The translations under genes and the position numbers were made by a program. Source: Solibacillus palustris (GTDB lineage Bacteria; Bacillota; Bacilli; Bacillales_A; Planococcaceae). From it: 64,000 bases of DNA. The notes below the pieces were generated by a model, which was not told the DNA's origin, searched no databases, and saw only the letters and a list, made by a program, of their open reading frames with translations. Below, one piece after another: positions 18,470 through 27,882 of this stretch (position 1 is its first letter; each line of letters begins with the position of its first letter). Location of the stretch: positions 1,054,001 through 1,118,000 of the forward strand of contig NZ_JAKZFC010000001.1 of NCBI RefSeq assembly GCF_022549215.1. Reading direction: 5' to 3'.

Positions 18470-19849
18470 ATGTCAGAAAATAATTTACAAAAGATGAATT
18501 TAATTTATCAGGGAATTATCGAACAGCTAGATGTTGGAATTCATGCTGTAGATGAAGCTGGAAAAACATTAATTTATAATCGGAAAATGTGTGAAATGGA
18601 GTCAATGAAGAAGGAAGATGTTCTCGGGAAAAAAATCCAAGATGTCTTTAAATTTCAGGAAAATCAAGAAAGCACATTGCTCCATTCGTTGCAAAATAAA
18701 AAAGAAATTTTAAATGTCAAGCAAACCTATTTTAATAATCGTGGTATCGAGATTACAACGGTTAATAAAACATTACCGATACAAGAGAATCGTCAAATGG
18801 TAGCAGCAGTTGAGATTGCAACGGACGTGACTAAGATGGAAAAGCTAATGCGTGCTAATAAACGAACGAATGATGCAAACCTTTCATTTACTCAAATTAT
18901 AGGGCAGAGTGGGCCATTAATAGAAGTAATTGAGCTAGCCAAACGCGCAACTCGTACGAATTCAAATGTACTCATAGTTGGTGAGACAGGTACAGGGAAA
19001 GAGTTATTTGCACAAAGTATTCATCATGAAAGTGACCGCGCAACAAAACCCTTTGTCTCGCAAAACTGTGCCGCACTACCGGATAGCTTAATTGAAAGCA
19101 TTCTTTTTGGAACGGTACGCGGTGCTTTTACAGGTGCTCTCGATAGTCCAGGGTTATTTGAGCAGGCGCAAGGGGGGACCTTATTACTTGATGAGCTGAA
19201 TTCGTTAAATATTACGCTACAGGCTAAATTACTTCGTGTGATTCAAGAAAAAAAGGTACGAAGACTAGGAGCTACAAAAGAAATAGATGTTGATGTTCGT
19301 ATCATTGCCACGATGAACGAGGATCCAGTAGATGCTATTGCTTCAGGAAAATTACGTAAAGATTTATATTTTCGCCTTGCCGTTATTACGGTAATGGTAC
19401 CAGCATTACGTGAACGAATAGATGATTTACCTGTTTTACTGGACTATTTCATCAGTCAATATAATCAATTATTTTCGATGAATGTGGATGGGGTGTCCGA
19501 TGAGGTATTTGCATTATTTGCTGCTCATAACTGGCCAGGAAATATACGAGAGCTTGAGCATGCAATTGAAGCGGCTATGAATTTAATGCATCATGAGCGT
19601 GAAATTATGTATGAGCATTTACCTTACCATTACCGAAAGGGCGATAAAGGTCAACATAAATTGCGCCCATTGAAAAAAAACTATAGTGGTCAATTACTCG
19701 ATCAGCTAGCCCAATTTGAGCAACAAGTGATTGAGGATACACTAAGGCAAAATGATAATCACATAACAAATTCGGCACAGCAGCTTGGATTAAGTCGTCA
19801 AAGCTTGCAATATCGTATGAAGCGCTTACAAATTCGTGGAGGAGAATAG
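18470..19849 (+). CDS. rocR: RocR-like sigma-54-dependent transcriptional activator
   Basis: 459 residues from ATG 18470; GGAGGGGGTG sits 6 bases upstream (a GTG at 18452 lies upstream of that site). Order: PAS sensor (about 10-125), AAA+ domain with Walker A GETGTGKE, the sigma-54 contact loop GAFTGA and DELNSL in place of the usual Walker B DEIG/E, then a Fis-type helix-turn-helix (NSAQQLGLSRQSLQYRMKRL) at the C-terminus. Divergent from rocA and its -24/-12 promoter, so it is the expected activator in response to ornithine or citrulline. The sigma-54 gene follows after one base. Confidence 0.9.
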   Translation: MSENNLQKMNLIYQGIIEQLDVGIHAVDEAGKTLIYNRKMCEMESMKKEDVLGKKIQDVFKFQENQESTLLHSLQNKKEILNVKQTYFNNRGIEITTVNKTLPIQENRQMVAAVEIATDVTKMEKLMRANKRTNDANLSFTQIIGQSGPLIEVIELAKRATRTNSNVLIVGETGTGKELFAQSIHHESDRATKPFVSQNCAALPDSLIESILFGTVRGAFTGALDSPGLFEQAQGGTLLLDELNSLNITLQAKLLRVIQEKKVRRLGATKEIDVDVRIIATMNEDPVDAIASGKLRKDLYFRLAVITVMVPALRERIDDLPVLLDYFISQYNQLFSMNVDGVSDEVFALFAAHNWPGNIRELEHAIEAAMNLMHHEREIMYEHLPYHYRKGDKGQHKLRPLKKNYSGQLLDQLAQFEQQVIEDTLRQNDNHITNSAQQLGLSRQSLQYRMKRLQIRGGE

Positions 19850-19850
19850 T

Positions 19851-21173
19851 ATGGAGTATTCGATGCATCAGCAGCAAGCTTTGCAATTGAAGTTAGCGAT
19901 TACACCTTCACTTCGACAATCACTTGATATATTATCGTACACAGTATCCGATTTGATTACGCATATTCAACAGCAAGCAGAAGCAAATCCACTGATGGAC
20001 GTGTCGACTGCTCGTTTAGAATCGTATAGTGTGGAAATGGCGAAAATGCATAATGATTCAAATAGTTCACAATCAGATTTGTATGAGAAGGCTACAACGC
20101 TACAAACAATGGAGCGTTTTTTATTAGAGCAAGTTGCAGGGGTCAAAACATGTACAGCTACTGAACGAGAGCTATTAATATTCTTTATCCGCAATTTAAA
20201 CGATTCAGGATATTTAATGTGTGATGTAGAAGATACAGCGGTGCAATTTGCGCTTACTTTAGAAGAAGTACTAGACGTTTTGAAAATTCTACAAAGTTTT
20301 GAACCAGCTGGAATAGGTGCGAGGTCATTGGCGGAATGTTTGGTGTTACAGCTGCGTGAAGAAAAGCAAGTACCAGCCTTTACGGAACAAATTATTTTAC
20401 AGCATTTAGATGAGCTAGCTGCACGTAATTTTACAGAGCTAGCGACTATTTTCTCCTGTAGAGAAACCGAAATCGAACAGGTTTTACAGTTTATTCAAAC
20501 GTTAAATCCGCGTCCAGTTTTTGAGGTTCAAACAGAGCAGCCACAATATATTTTTCCTGACATCATATTAGAAATTGTAGATGGTGTAGGTGTGCTACAA
20601 GTAAATGACAATTTTTTGCCGGAAATTTCAATTAGTTCAGCGTATGATGAGCTAATGAAAGAAAATGAAGAAGTAGCTCAGTTTATGAAAGGGAAAATTT
20701 CTGAAATCTTTCTCTTAAAAAAGGGAATTGAACAAAGGCATCTTACTTTGTATAAAGTGACTCAAGAAATTATGAGTGCGCAACCGCATTTTCTACGAGA
20801 AGGGAAAAAGGGATTGCAGCCACTCCGTTTGAAAGAAATTGCTGAAAAAACAGGTTTTCATGAATCAACCATTAGTCGAACGATTAATAAAAAATACATC
20901 CAAACGCCTTATGGCATGTTTTTATTAAAGCAATTTTTCATTCGTGGATTGTTAAATGAGCAAGGAATTAATCAAGATATTCAATTCATTCAATTGCAAA
21001 TAAAAAAGATAATTGATGAGGAGGATAAAGTCAATCCGTATTCCGATCAGCGAATAGTTCAACTTTTAGCTGGTGAAGGGATTTTTATTGCGAGAAGAAC
21101 GGTTGCAAAATATCGTGAGCATTTATGTATTCCTCCCTCTTCCAAAAGACGTATTTCCGATATGAAAGAATGA
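19851..21173 (+). CDS. sigL: RNA polymerase sigma-54 factor (SigL/RpoN)
   Basis: 440 residues. Region I starts with a Q/L-rich stretch (QALQLKLAITPSLRQSLDIL), the core-binding and DNA-binding regions follow, and the RpoN box is exact: ARRTVAKYRE near residue 425. The helix-turn-helix KEIAEKTGFHESTISRTINKKYI precedes it. ATG 19851 begins one base after the rocR stop, with GGAGGA inside the rocR end, so both are cotranslated from one message. In B. subtilis sigL lies elsewhere; here the factor is bundled with its activator. Confidence 0.95.
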   Translation: MEYSMHQQQALQLKLAITPSLRQSLDILSYTVSDLITHIQQQAEANPLMDVSTARLESYSVEMAKMHNDSNSSQSDLYEKATTLQTMERFLLEQVAGVKTCTATERELLIFFIRNLNDSGYLMCDVEDTAVQFALTLEEVLDVLKILQSFEPAGIGARSLAECLVLQLREEKQVPAFTEQIILQHLDELAARNFTELATIFSCRETEIEQVLQFIQTLNPRPVFEVQTEQPQYIFPDIILEIVDGVGVLQVNDNFLPEISISSAYDELMKENEEVAQFMKGKISEIFLLKKGIEQRHLTLYKVTQEIMSAQPHFLREGKKGLQPLRLKEIAEKTGFHESTISRTINKKYIQTPYGMFLLKQFFIRGLLNEQGINQDIQFIQLQIKKIIDEEDKVNPYSDQRIVQLLAGEGIFIARRTVAKYREHLCIPPSSKRRISDMKE

Positions 21174-21235
21174 AGCAGCTTGATTTCAACGATTCAAGAA
21201 TTTGGGCAGCTATCAGATTACGATAATGTCTAGTT

Positions 21236-21352
21236 GTGAGCTGTTACTTTTGCTTGGGTAGTTCCTGCTGTTTTAGGGATGATTCTCGGCTCTTTATGTA
21301 TCGAAAGAAATCAAAAGAGGCACAAGTACCAGAATCGATAATGGAATAATGC
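21236..21352 (+). pseudogene. Remnant of a membrane-protein gene (last helix and tail)
   Basis: From about 21239 the frame reads AVTFAWVVPAVLGMILGSL, a membrane helix of a transporter type. A shift near 21310 is then needed to reach the tail KEAQVPESIME and a stop at about 21350. No start or body is present. I cannot name the family; a secondary transporter is likely from the helix-plus-charged-tail form. Confidence 0.35.
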
Positions 21353-21398
21353 AAAAGCTGTTTTTAATAATCATCAACAATGATTATGGGATTTTATT

Positions 21399-21442
21399 AA
21401 AAAGTCGATTCATACTAAAATAGTAGTATGAATCGACTTTTT
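21399..21442. terminator. Bidirectional terminator
   Basis: A 19-bp perfect stem, AAAAAGTCGATTCATACTA with its complement, and a 6-base loop, between the sigL side and the minus-strand YitT gene. Confidence 0.85.
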
Positions 21443-21454
21443 CAGTGCTCTCTT

Positions 21455-22321
21455 TTAATGTATCGGTTGTTTTTTGTCATCTAATGTGAAGCCTTCACCT
21501 GAAACATCTCGTACATCCATAATCGTTACAAAAGCGTGAGGGTCAATACCGTAAATAATATTTTTTAAACGTACAAGCTCATTTCGTGCAACGACACAAT
21601 ATAATACATCTCGGTGCTCTTTTGTAAAGTGACCATGACCATCGAATATTGTTACTCCTCGTTCCATATTATTAGAAATTAAATCGGCAATTTCATTTGA
21701 TTTTGGAGAAATGATGAATGTACCTTTTGCTGAATTGGCTCCTTCTTGAACGAAATCAATTACGCGCCCCCCTACATAAACAGCAACTAATGTATACATC
21801 ATCGAGCGGGCATCCAAAAATGTTGCCCATGATAAAATAATAACGACAAAATCAAAGCCAAACATCGTTTTACCAATGCTCCAACCTAAATATTTATTTG
21901 CTAGGCGGGCGACGATATCAACTCCACCTGTTGTCCCACCGAAGCGGAATACAATCCCTAAACCAACCCCAACGAATACACCTGCAAATAAGGAAACGAG
22001 GAATAAATCCTCTTGTAGGTTCATTTTGAATTCATACATGTGGAATATTTTTAAGAAAACAGAAACACCAAATGTGCCGATAAGCGTGTAAATGAACGTT
22101 TTCTTTCCAAGTAAGCGCCAGCCAATAATAAACATCGGTATATTTAATAGCAAATTCAGTAATGCTGGGTCCCAATTTAGTGTAAAATATAGAATAAGTG
22201 TAATGCCACTAAAACCGCCCTCACCAAGTTGGTTTTGCATATTAAAATGCACAAAACCAAAGCTAAAGATGGCAGTTCCAATGAGGATACCGATGATGTT
22301 TTTAATTTTGATGCCCTGCAT
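21455..22321 (-). CDS. ypjC: YitT-family membrane protein YpjC
   Basis: 288 residues from the ATG at 22321, which has AGGAGG 6 bases upstream; the ATG at 22327 would abut that site. Five or six hydrophobic helices (DUF161/YitT_membrane), including the GGFSGITLIL and FGGTTGGVDIVARL loops, are followed by the C-terminal DUF2179 domain (from about residue 205, with GRGVTIFDGHG-type text). Matches YpjC by domain order and by its place next to dapB, but here it is divergent from dapB. Transport substrate is unknown. Confidence 0.87.
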   Translation of the reverse strand: MQGIKIKNIIGILIGTAIFSFGFVHFNMQNQLGEGGFSGITLILYFTLNWDPALLNLLLNIPMFIIGWRLLGKKTFIYTLIGTFGVSVFLKIFHMYEFKMNLQEDLFLVSLFAGVFVGVGLGIVFRFGGTTGGVDIVARLANKYLGWSIGKTMFGFDFVVIILSWATFLDARSMMYTLVAVYVGGRVIDFVQEGANSAKGTFIISPKSNEIADLISNNMERGVTIFDGHGHFTKEHRDVLYCVVARNELVRLKNIIYGIDPHAFVTIMDVRDVSGEGFTLDDKKQPIH

Positions 22322-22681
22322 TGTCATCCTCCTAAGATACGATTAAAATTTTGTTTAGAAAGCTGAAAAAGTTACATCGTTTGTCCCGCAAATTGGGCAG
22401 GAAGTAATGAAAATGTGTGAAATGAAACAAGACAATGTAACAAGTAAGTGATTACCCGAAAAAAACGATTGTATGAAGATTCACCTTATTATGTTAGATT
22501 TTTGTACTTTTGACAACAACCATTGCATAATAAGGAAGGGTATTTATTTTGAGTGGATAGGATAGTATTAATTTTTCATTGAAATCCAAATTAGAAAAAA
22601 CAGCATTTCGCATAGGATATGTCTTTTTTAATTATTCATCATATTATTAATAATCATGTATAGGAAAAAGGAGTTTTAGTA
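22322..22681. other. Divergent intergenic region ypjC/dapB
   Basis: 360 bases without an ORF. It holds the family 5 repeat at 22553-22628 and otherwise A/T-rich sequence. I cannot place the two divergent promoters with confidence; a TTGACA at about 22510 lacks a well-spaced -10. Confidence 0.5.
22553..22628. repeat. Dispersed repeat, family 5 (GGATAGG), copy C
   Basis: GTGGATAGGATAGTATTAATTTTT, then TTGAAATCC and AAACAGCATTTCGCATAGGATATGTC. It matches the blocks at 13579, 15198 and 60698. It lies upstream of dapB and is the one copy not behind an obvious terminator. Confidence 0.6.
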
Positions 22682-23479
22682 ATGTCAATTAAAGTAGCAA
22701 TTGCTGGTGCACGCGGAAAAATGGGAACCGAGGCCGTACATACTGTAATGAAGCATGAGGCAATGGAGTTAGTAGCGGTGCTAGATTATAAAGAAATAGG
22801 AACAACATTAGCTGAATTGGAGCAATTTCCGACAACTTATGAAGTTCCAGTTTATACGGATTTTGCACGATTAGTTGCTGAAACGAAGCCGGATGTTTTC
22901 GTAGATTTAACAAACCCACATTTTGTGTATGAACGTACGAAGGAAGCATTATTACATAATATCCGACCAGTAGTTGGAACGACAGGCTTTACAAACGAAC
23001 AATTACAAGAGTTGCAAGATTTAGCGAAAGATAAGAAAATTGGCTGTATCATTGCACCGAACTTCGCAATTGGTGCGATATTAATGATGAAATTTGCAAA
23101 AGAGGCTTCTAAATACTTCCCAGATGTTGAAATTATCGAAATGCATCATGATCAAAAGTTAGATGCACCGTCAGGAACAGGCATTAAAACAGCGCAAATG
23201 ATTAGTGAAGTGCGCAATGCAAAACAACAAGGTCATCCAGATGAACAAGAAACACATACTGGTGCGCGTGGTGCTGAATACGAAGGGATGCGCATTCATT
23301 CAGTGCGTCTGCCCGGTTTAGTAGCGCATCAACAAGTATTATTTGGAGGAACAGGTGAATTATTAACGATTCGTCATGACTCATATAATCGTGGTAGCTT
23401 TATGGGGGGCATCGCGTTTTGTGTAGAAGAAGTGATGAAACGTGAATCGCTAATTTACGGGCTAGAGAATATTATTTAG
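22682..23479 (+). CDS. dapB: 4-hydroxy-tetrahydrodipicolinate reductase
   Basis: 265 residues. NAD(P)H-dependent step of the diaminopimelate/lysine pathway, cytoplasmic. The dinucleotide loop is GARGKMG (8-14) and the substrate signature [15 protein letters not shown] holds the catalytic His and Lys. AAAGGAG precedes the ATG. Followed 7-16 bases later by mgsA as in B. subtilis. Confidence 0.96.
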   Translation: MSIKVAIAGARGKMGTEAVHTVMKHEAMELVAVLDYKEIGTTLAELEQFPTTYEVPVYTDFARLVAETKPDVFVDLTNPHFVYERTKEALLHNIRPVVGTTGFTNEQLQELQDLAKDKKIGCIIAPNFAIGAILMMKFAKEASKYFPDVEIIEMHHDQKLDAPSGTGIKTAQMISEVRNAKQQGHPDEQETHTGARGAEYEGMRIHSVRLPGLVAHQQVLFGGTGELLTIRHDSYNRGSFMGGIAFCVEEVMKRESLIYGLENII

Positions 23480-23495
23480 AAACGAGATGACGTAT

Positions 23496-23900
23496 ATGAA
23501 GATTGCATTAATTGCACATGATCGTAAAAAAGATAATTTAATTCAATTTGCAATTGCTTACCAAGCGATTTTAGCAGAGCATGACTTATATGCAACAGGT
23601 ACCACAGGAACAATGATTGAAGCTGAAACAGGTTTACCAATTACGAAATTTCGCTCTGGCCCTCTTGGCGGAGATCAACAAATTGGTGCAATGATTGCTA
23701 ATAATGATATGGATATGGTATTTTTCTTCCGCGATCCATTAACGGCACAACCTCATGAGCCGGACGTTATGGCATTAGTACGATTATGTGACCTGTATCA
23801 TATTCCTTTAGCGACAAATATGGGGACAGCTGAAATCCTATTAAAAGGATTAAAAGAAGGCTTTGTCGATTGGCGCACTTTAGGAGAACGTAGACAATAA
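23496..23900 (+). CDS. mgsA: Methylglyoxal synthase
   Basis: 134 residues from ATG 23496 (family start MKIALIAHD); an ATG at 23487 is possible but adds three residues and leaves less room for the GAGATGA site. Converts dihydroxyacetone phosphate to methylglyoxal. The phosphate and catalytic loop is [14 protein letters not shown], with further active-site text GTTGT and HIPLATN. In the dapB-mgsA order. The bshB1 gene that follows mgsA in B. subtilis is missing here. Confidence 0.94.
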   Translation: MKIALIAHDRKKDNLIQFAIAYQAILAEHDLYATGTTGTMIEAETGLPITKFRSGPLGGDQQIGAMIANNDMDMVFFFRDPLTAQPHEPDVMALVRLCDLYHIPLATNMGTAEILLKGLKEGFVDWRTLGERRQ

Positions 23901-24083
23901 AGAATCAATGACGCTTACTTTATTACATTCAGATTTATTTTGAAGTATAAGAAATTATAAATTTTTTCAAATTAGCGCATTTCTTATGAAAACTCGAAGT
24001 TCCTAATAAAATTTGCAACAAATACCAGAGGCGTTACTTCTAACATGAGAAGGATACGTACTTTTGAAGGGTTGGTGAGACGA

Positions 24084-25247
24084 ATGAAAAAATTAAAAAT
24101 TGGTATTACATGTTACCCAACTGTAGGGGGCTCTGGTGTAATTGCAACAGAGCTAGGGAAAATGTTAGCAGAGCGTGGTCATGAAATTCATTTCATCACA
24201 TCGAGCGTACCATTTCGATTAAACAAAATTTATCCAAACGTCTTTTTCCACGAAGTTGAAGTGAATAATTATTCGGTATTTCAATATCCACCATACGATA
24301 TTGCACTTGCAAGTAAGATGGCGGACGTGATTAAAGAAGAACATTTAGATATTTTACATGTGCATTATGCGATTCCACATGCAGTGTGTGCGGTTTTAGC
24401 ACGTGATATGAGCGGACGAGACTTCGGTATTGTTACAACGCTTCATGGTACAGATATTTCAGTCCTTGGCGAAGATTCAACATTAGCACAGGCCATTAAA
24501 TACGGTATTGATCGTTCTGATGCTGTAACGGCTGTTTCAGAAGCTTTAAAACAACAAACCTATGATTTAATTGACACAAATGCTCCTATTGACACAATTT
24601 ATAACTTTGTTGATGAACAAGTCTTTAAACCAGGAAATCCAGGGAATTTAAAGCAGCAGTTTGGCATAGAGGACGATGAAAAAGTCATTATCCACGTTTC
24701 AAACTTCCGCAAAATTAAAAATTTACCTGATATCATCGAATCGTTTATGAAAATTCGAGCTCGAATGCCAGCGAAACTATTACTTGTAGGCGATGGTCCT
24801 GAAAAACATCGTGTCATGGAACAAGTAAAAGCTTCGGCATATAAAAAAGATGTACTGTTTTTAGGGAAACAAGAAAATATTACAGAGCTTTATACGATTA
24901 GTGATTTAAAGTTACTCTTATCTGAAAAAGAATCTTTTGGACTTGTACTACTAGAAGCAATGGCTTGCGGTGTGCCAGGAATTGGCACGGCAATTGGTGG
25001 TATACCTGAAGTTATTGAGCATGGTGTCAATGGTTACATTGTAGAGCTAGGGGATACTCAGGCAGTAGCGGATTATGCAGTGCAACTGTTACAAGATGAA
25101 CAACAGCATTCTGCATTCCGTCAAGCTGCACTTCATGCTGTATCCGAACATTTCCATCAGCACAAAATTATTAAGCAATACGAAGATCTATATGAAAGAG
25201 TGGTCGCAAAGAAAAATGATTCCGAAACAATGGCAAATCGCAATTGA
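24084..25247 (+). CDS. bshA: Bacillithiol biosynthesis glycosyltransferase BshA
   Basis: 387 residues from ATG 24084 ([19 protein letters not shown]); 13 further codons upstream are unlikely to be translated. A GT4 enzyme joining UDP-GlcNAc and L-malate in the first step of bacillithiol synthesis. The N-terminal GGSGV donor loop, the GDGPE strand and the E-x7-E motif ([13 protein letters not shown]) are intact. It overlaps the cca gene that follows, as in B. subtilis. Confidence 0.94.
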   Translation: MKKLKIGITCYPTVGGSGVIATELGKMLAERGHEIHFITSSVPFRLNKIYPNVFFHEVEVNNYSVFQYPPYDIALASKMADVIKEEHLDILHVHYAIPHAVCAVLARDMSGRDFGIVTTLHGTDISVLGEDSTLAQAIKYGIDRSDAVTAVSEALKQQTYDLIDTNAPIDTIYNFVDEQVFKPGNPGNLKQQFGIEDDEKVIIHVSNFRKIKNLPDIIESFMKIRARMPAKLLLVGDGPEKHRVMEQVKASAYKKDVLFLGKQENITELYTISDLKLLLSEKESFGLVLLEAMACGVPGIGTAIGGIPEVIEHGVNGYIVELGDTQAVADYAVQLLQDEQQHSAFRQAALHAVSEHFHQHKIIKQYEDLYERVVAKKNDSETMANRN

Positions 25248-26382
25248 CGTAATTAATCAGATTGAACACGCCGGTTTTGAAGCATTTATCGTTGGTGGCG
25301 CGGTACGAGATTATTATTTGACAAAAGAAAATAATGACATTGATATTGCAACAAGCGCGTTACCACAAGAAATACAGGCAATTTTTCCACATACAATTGA
25401 TGTTGGGATCGAACATGGGACAGTGCTTGTATTACATCAAAACGAGCCAATTGAAGTGACGACGTATCGTACAGAATCAACTTACACCGACCATCGTAGA
25501 CCAGATGCAGTGCATTTTGTCCGAAATTTAGCCGAGGATTTGAAGCGTCGGGATTTTACGATGAATGCAATGGCGCTTAGTCAATCAGGTGATTTTATTG
25601 ATCTTTTCGATGGTCGCAAGCATATTGACGAGCAGTTAATTTGCGCAGTTGGGAATGCTGAGGAACGCTTTAAGGAAGATGCGTTACGCATGCTTCGAGC
25701 CGTTCGTTTTGCAGCGCAATTAAATTTTAAGATTGACGATCAGACATTTGCAGCGATTCAAAAACAGGCAGCATCGATTGAGTTAATCGCGATGGAGCGT
25801 ATTCAAGTCGAATTATCAAAAATCTTTACATCACAATTTCCAGCGCAAGGGATCCATTATATGCAAGAATCTAATCTTGCTAAGCATTTAAATGGTGAAT
25901 TTGACTCTAGGGCTTGGCAATATTTTCAGTCAGAGAATCGCCAGGTCGGCTGGGCGTATTTTTGTTTAGTGAATAACGAATTAGCGCTATTAACACAATT
26001 CCGATGCTCGAATAAGGATAAACAGTTTGCTAAGCAGGTACTTGAAGCATATGATTGTCTTTTAAAAGGCATCGAAAAAATTGAGTTATTGTACTTTGAT
26101 GTAGAAATTTTGCACACAGCGTATCAGTTTACACAGTGGCAACAGCAAACCATTAATGTTTCGTGGGAGCAGTTACAACAACAAAAATTAACATTGCCAA
26201 TTCAGTCTGCGAAAGAGCTAGCAATTACTGGGCAAGATGTAATGGCTTGGTCGCATAAAAAACGCGGTCCATGGATTAAGGAAATGTTAGACACTTCATT
26301 ACGAGCCGTAGTAAATGGTGACGTAGTAAACGACAAACAAAAGTTAAAGGAATGGTTTCATGCAACTAACGTTGAAGGATGA
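25216..26382 (+). CDS. cca: CCA-adding tRNA nucleotidyltransferase
   Basis: 388 residues from ATG 25216, overlapping the bshA end by 32 bases; ATG 25192 is an alternative. The frame is open further upstream only because it shadows bshA. Class II head domain: [12 protein letters not shown] then the metal pair DIDIATSA (D-x-D), then the neck signature [11 protein letters not shown] and the [12 protein letters not shown] helix. It completes or repairs the CCA end of tRNAs. Overlaps birA at its end (25-base overlap). Confidence 0.94.
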   Translation: MIPKQWQIAIDVINQIEHAGFEAFIVGGAVRDYYLTKENNDIDIATSALPQEIQAIFPHTIDVGIEHGTVLVLHQNEPIEVTTYRTESTYTDHRRPDAVHFVRNLAEDLKRRDFTMNAMALSQSGDFIDLFDGRKHIDEQLICAVGNAEERFKEDALRMLRAVRFAAQLNFKIDDQTFAAIQKQAASIELIAMERIQVELSKIFTSQFPAQGIHYMQESNLAKHLNGEFDSRAWQYFQSENRQVGWAYFCLVNNELALLTQFRCSNKDKQFAKQVLEAYDCLLKGIEKIELLYFDVEILHTAYQFTQWQQQTINVSWEQLQQQKLTLPIQSAKELAITGQDVMAWSHKKRGPWIKEMLDTSLRAVVNGDVVNDKQKLKEWFHATNVEG

Positions 26383-27343
26383 AATTTTGCAACGATTTTT
26401 ACAGGCAAACGGTGAGCCGATATCGGGTCAGCAGCTGGCTGATGAATTTCAAGTATCACGGACTGCCATTTGGAAGCATATGCAAAGTTTGCAGCAGGAA
26501 GGCTACACATTTGAAACAATAAAAAAGCGTGGCTATCAGTTAGTGGCAGTGCCGGATAAAGTGGATTTCGGTCAGTTAAAGCAACTTTTAACGACGGAGC
26601 GCTATGGTCAACAGGTGCATTATTTTGATAGCGTCGAATCTACGCAGTTTGTTGCACATGACCTAGTTCGTCAAGGCGCGCCAGACGGGACACTTGTCAT
26701 TGCAGAGCATCAATCTGCTGGACGTGGTCGAATGATGCGTGAATGGGAGTCGTCTCAGGGAAAGGGTATCTGGATGACGATTATTATTCGACCAGAAATC
26801 GCACCGCATCAAGCACCGCAATTTACGCTTGTAACTGCCGTTGCAATTGTCAATGCCATGAAAGCGATGTTTAAAAACTTCACGCCACAAATTAAATGGC
26901 CCAATGATATTTTAGTAAATGGTAAAAAAACGACAGGTATTTTAACGGAGATGATTGCTGAAGAAAATCGTATACAAGCACTATTAATCGGAATTGGGAT
27001 TAACGTAAATCAGCAGCTTGAGGATTTTCCGGTAGAATTGCACCACATCGCGACTTCTTTAGCTATTGAAGGAAAAGAATCAATAGATCGTGTACATTTA
27101 GTTGCCCAGGTGCTCAATTATTTAGAGCAATTTAGTGATCAGTATGTGAAGAATGGCTTCACGTTAATCAAAAAGCTATGGGAAGAATCATCTTGTACAA
27201 TTGGAAGCCAAGTGCGCGCGACAACTTTACGTGAAGTTGTAGAAGGTGAAGCAATCGCCATTACCGATTCAGGTGTACTTGAGATACGTCAGGCTAATGG
27301 TGTCGTAAAGGGTGTTTATTCAGCTGATATTGAACTAATTTAA
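26360..27343 (+). CDS. birA: Biotin operon repressor / biotin-protein ligase
   Basis: 327 residues. The N-terminal winged helix-turn-helix (about 20-60, QQLADEFQVSRTAIWKHMQSL) marks the bifunctional class II BirA. The ligase core has the biotinyl-AMP loop GRGR (in AGRGRMMREW), KWPNDILVNGKKTTGIL and IGIGINVNQ. It biotinylates carboxylase carrier domains and represses biotin genes. Overlaps cca; AAAGGAATGG upstream. Confidence 0.95.
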   Translation: MQLTLKDEILQRFLQANGEPISGQQLADEFQVSRTAIWKHMQSLQQEGYTFETIKKRGYQLVAVPDKVDFGQLKQLLTTERYGQQVHYFDSVESTQFVAHDLVRQGAPDGTLVIAEHQSAGRGRMMREWESSQGKGIWMTIIIRPEIAPHQAPQFTLVTAVAIVNAMKAMFKNFTPQIKWPNDILVNGKKTTGILTEMIAEENRIQALLIGIGINVNQQLEDFPVELHHIATSLAIEGKESIDRVHLVAQVLNYLEQFSDQYVKNGFTLIKKLWEESSCTIGSQVRATTLREVVEGEAIAITDSGVLEIRQANGVVKGVYSADIELI

Positions 27344-27435
27344 CTTGCTTAAGTAGATTCTTTTTGTACTATAAGTAAAGCGATAGGTACAGTAGTTCTC
27401 CACTGTTATAAGGGGAGAATGCCAATGTATGACTT

Positions 27436-27556
27436 TAATTCACGGGGATTCAAACCCCGGCTGATTCAATTTATTGCCTCAAGCGGATGTCACAGATTTT
27501 TTTCGGGCCAGCTCGAAAAAAATCTGGACAAAAGTTAGCTGAGGTGTAATTTATTC
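27436..27556. repeat. Dispersed palindromic repeat, family 2, copy A
   Basis: CGGGGATTCAAACCCCG is followed by GCGGATGTCACAGATTTT. The latter opens a 13-bp perfect hairpin, CAGATTTTTTTCG (27493-27505) with CGAAAAAAATCTG (27514-27526), and GGACAAAAGTTAGCTGAGG comes next. The same order of blocks, better preserved, lies at 60958-61088 inside a sigma-factor gene. Confidence 0.75.
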
Positions 27557-27821
27557 CTCTGTACGTTTTCTTCTAAAATTGATATAGTGGTTCTAGGACA
27601 GTATCTAGTTAGCTAGAACTGTACCTAGCAAAGTGATTATTATACTACTATAAAAAATCTGCCTTGATCCATAGTGACAGGGACGGAAGAAAACACGCGT
27701 TAAATAACTCGTTTAGTAGGCAACTACTATTCTAAAAAAATCATTTTGTTGCAATTGCTGCAACATTTGTTTTTTGACGCATGAAAAAAACCTAATTGTT
27801 TAATTTACGCAATAGGGCTCT

Positions 27822-27857
27822 TCTGTCTAATTTTAGATGGGAGAGCTTTTTTGTTTT
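27822..27857 (+). terminator. Terminator or attenuator before panB
   Basis: GCTCTTCTGTCTA pairs with TAGATGGGAGAGC (13 pairs, three G-T) followed by TTTTTTG. It ends about 12 bases before AAGGAGGA of panB, so read-through must be allowed or a promoter must lie after it. Confidence 0.65.
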
Positions 27858-27882
27858 CTTCCTCAAAATGAAGGAGGACAAA

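Larger units (their letters stand above)
27344..27882. other. Long birA-panB intergenic region / panB leader
   Basis: About 540 bases with no credible ORF. It holds the family 2 palindromic element at 27436-27556, an irregular inverted repeat CTAGGACAGT/ACTGTACCTAG around 27593-27630, and a terminator at 27822-27857 just before the panB ribosome site. No T-box specifier or AGGGTGG antiterminator core is visible, and no known riboswitch core is recognised. Confidence 0.5.

Noticed and set aside
27344-27880. T-box leader for panBCD or birA
   Set aside because: No AGGGTGG-type antiterminator sequence or specifier loop was found.
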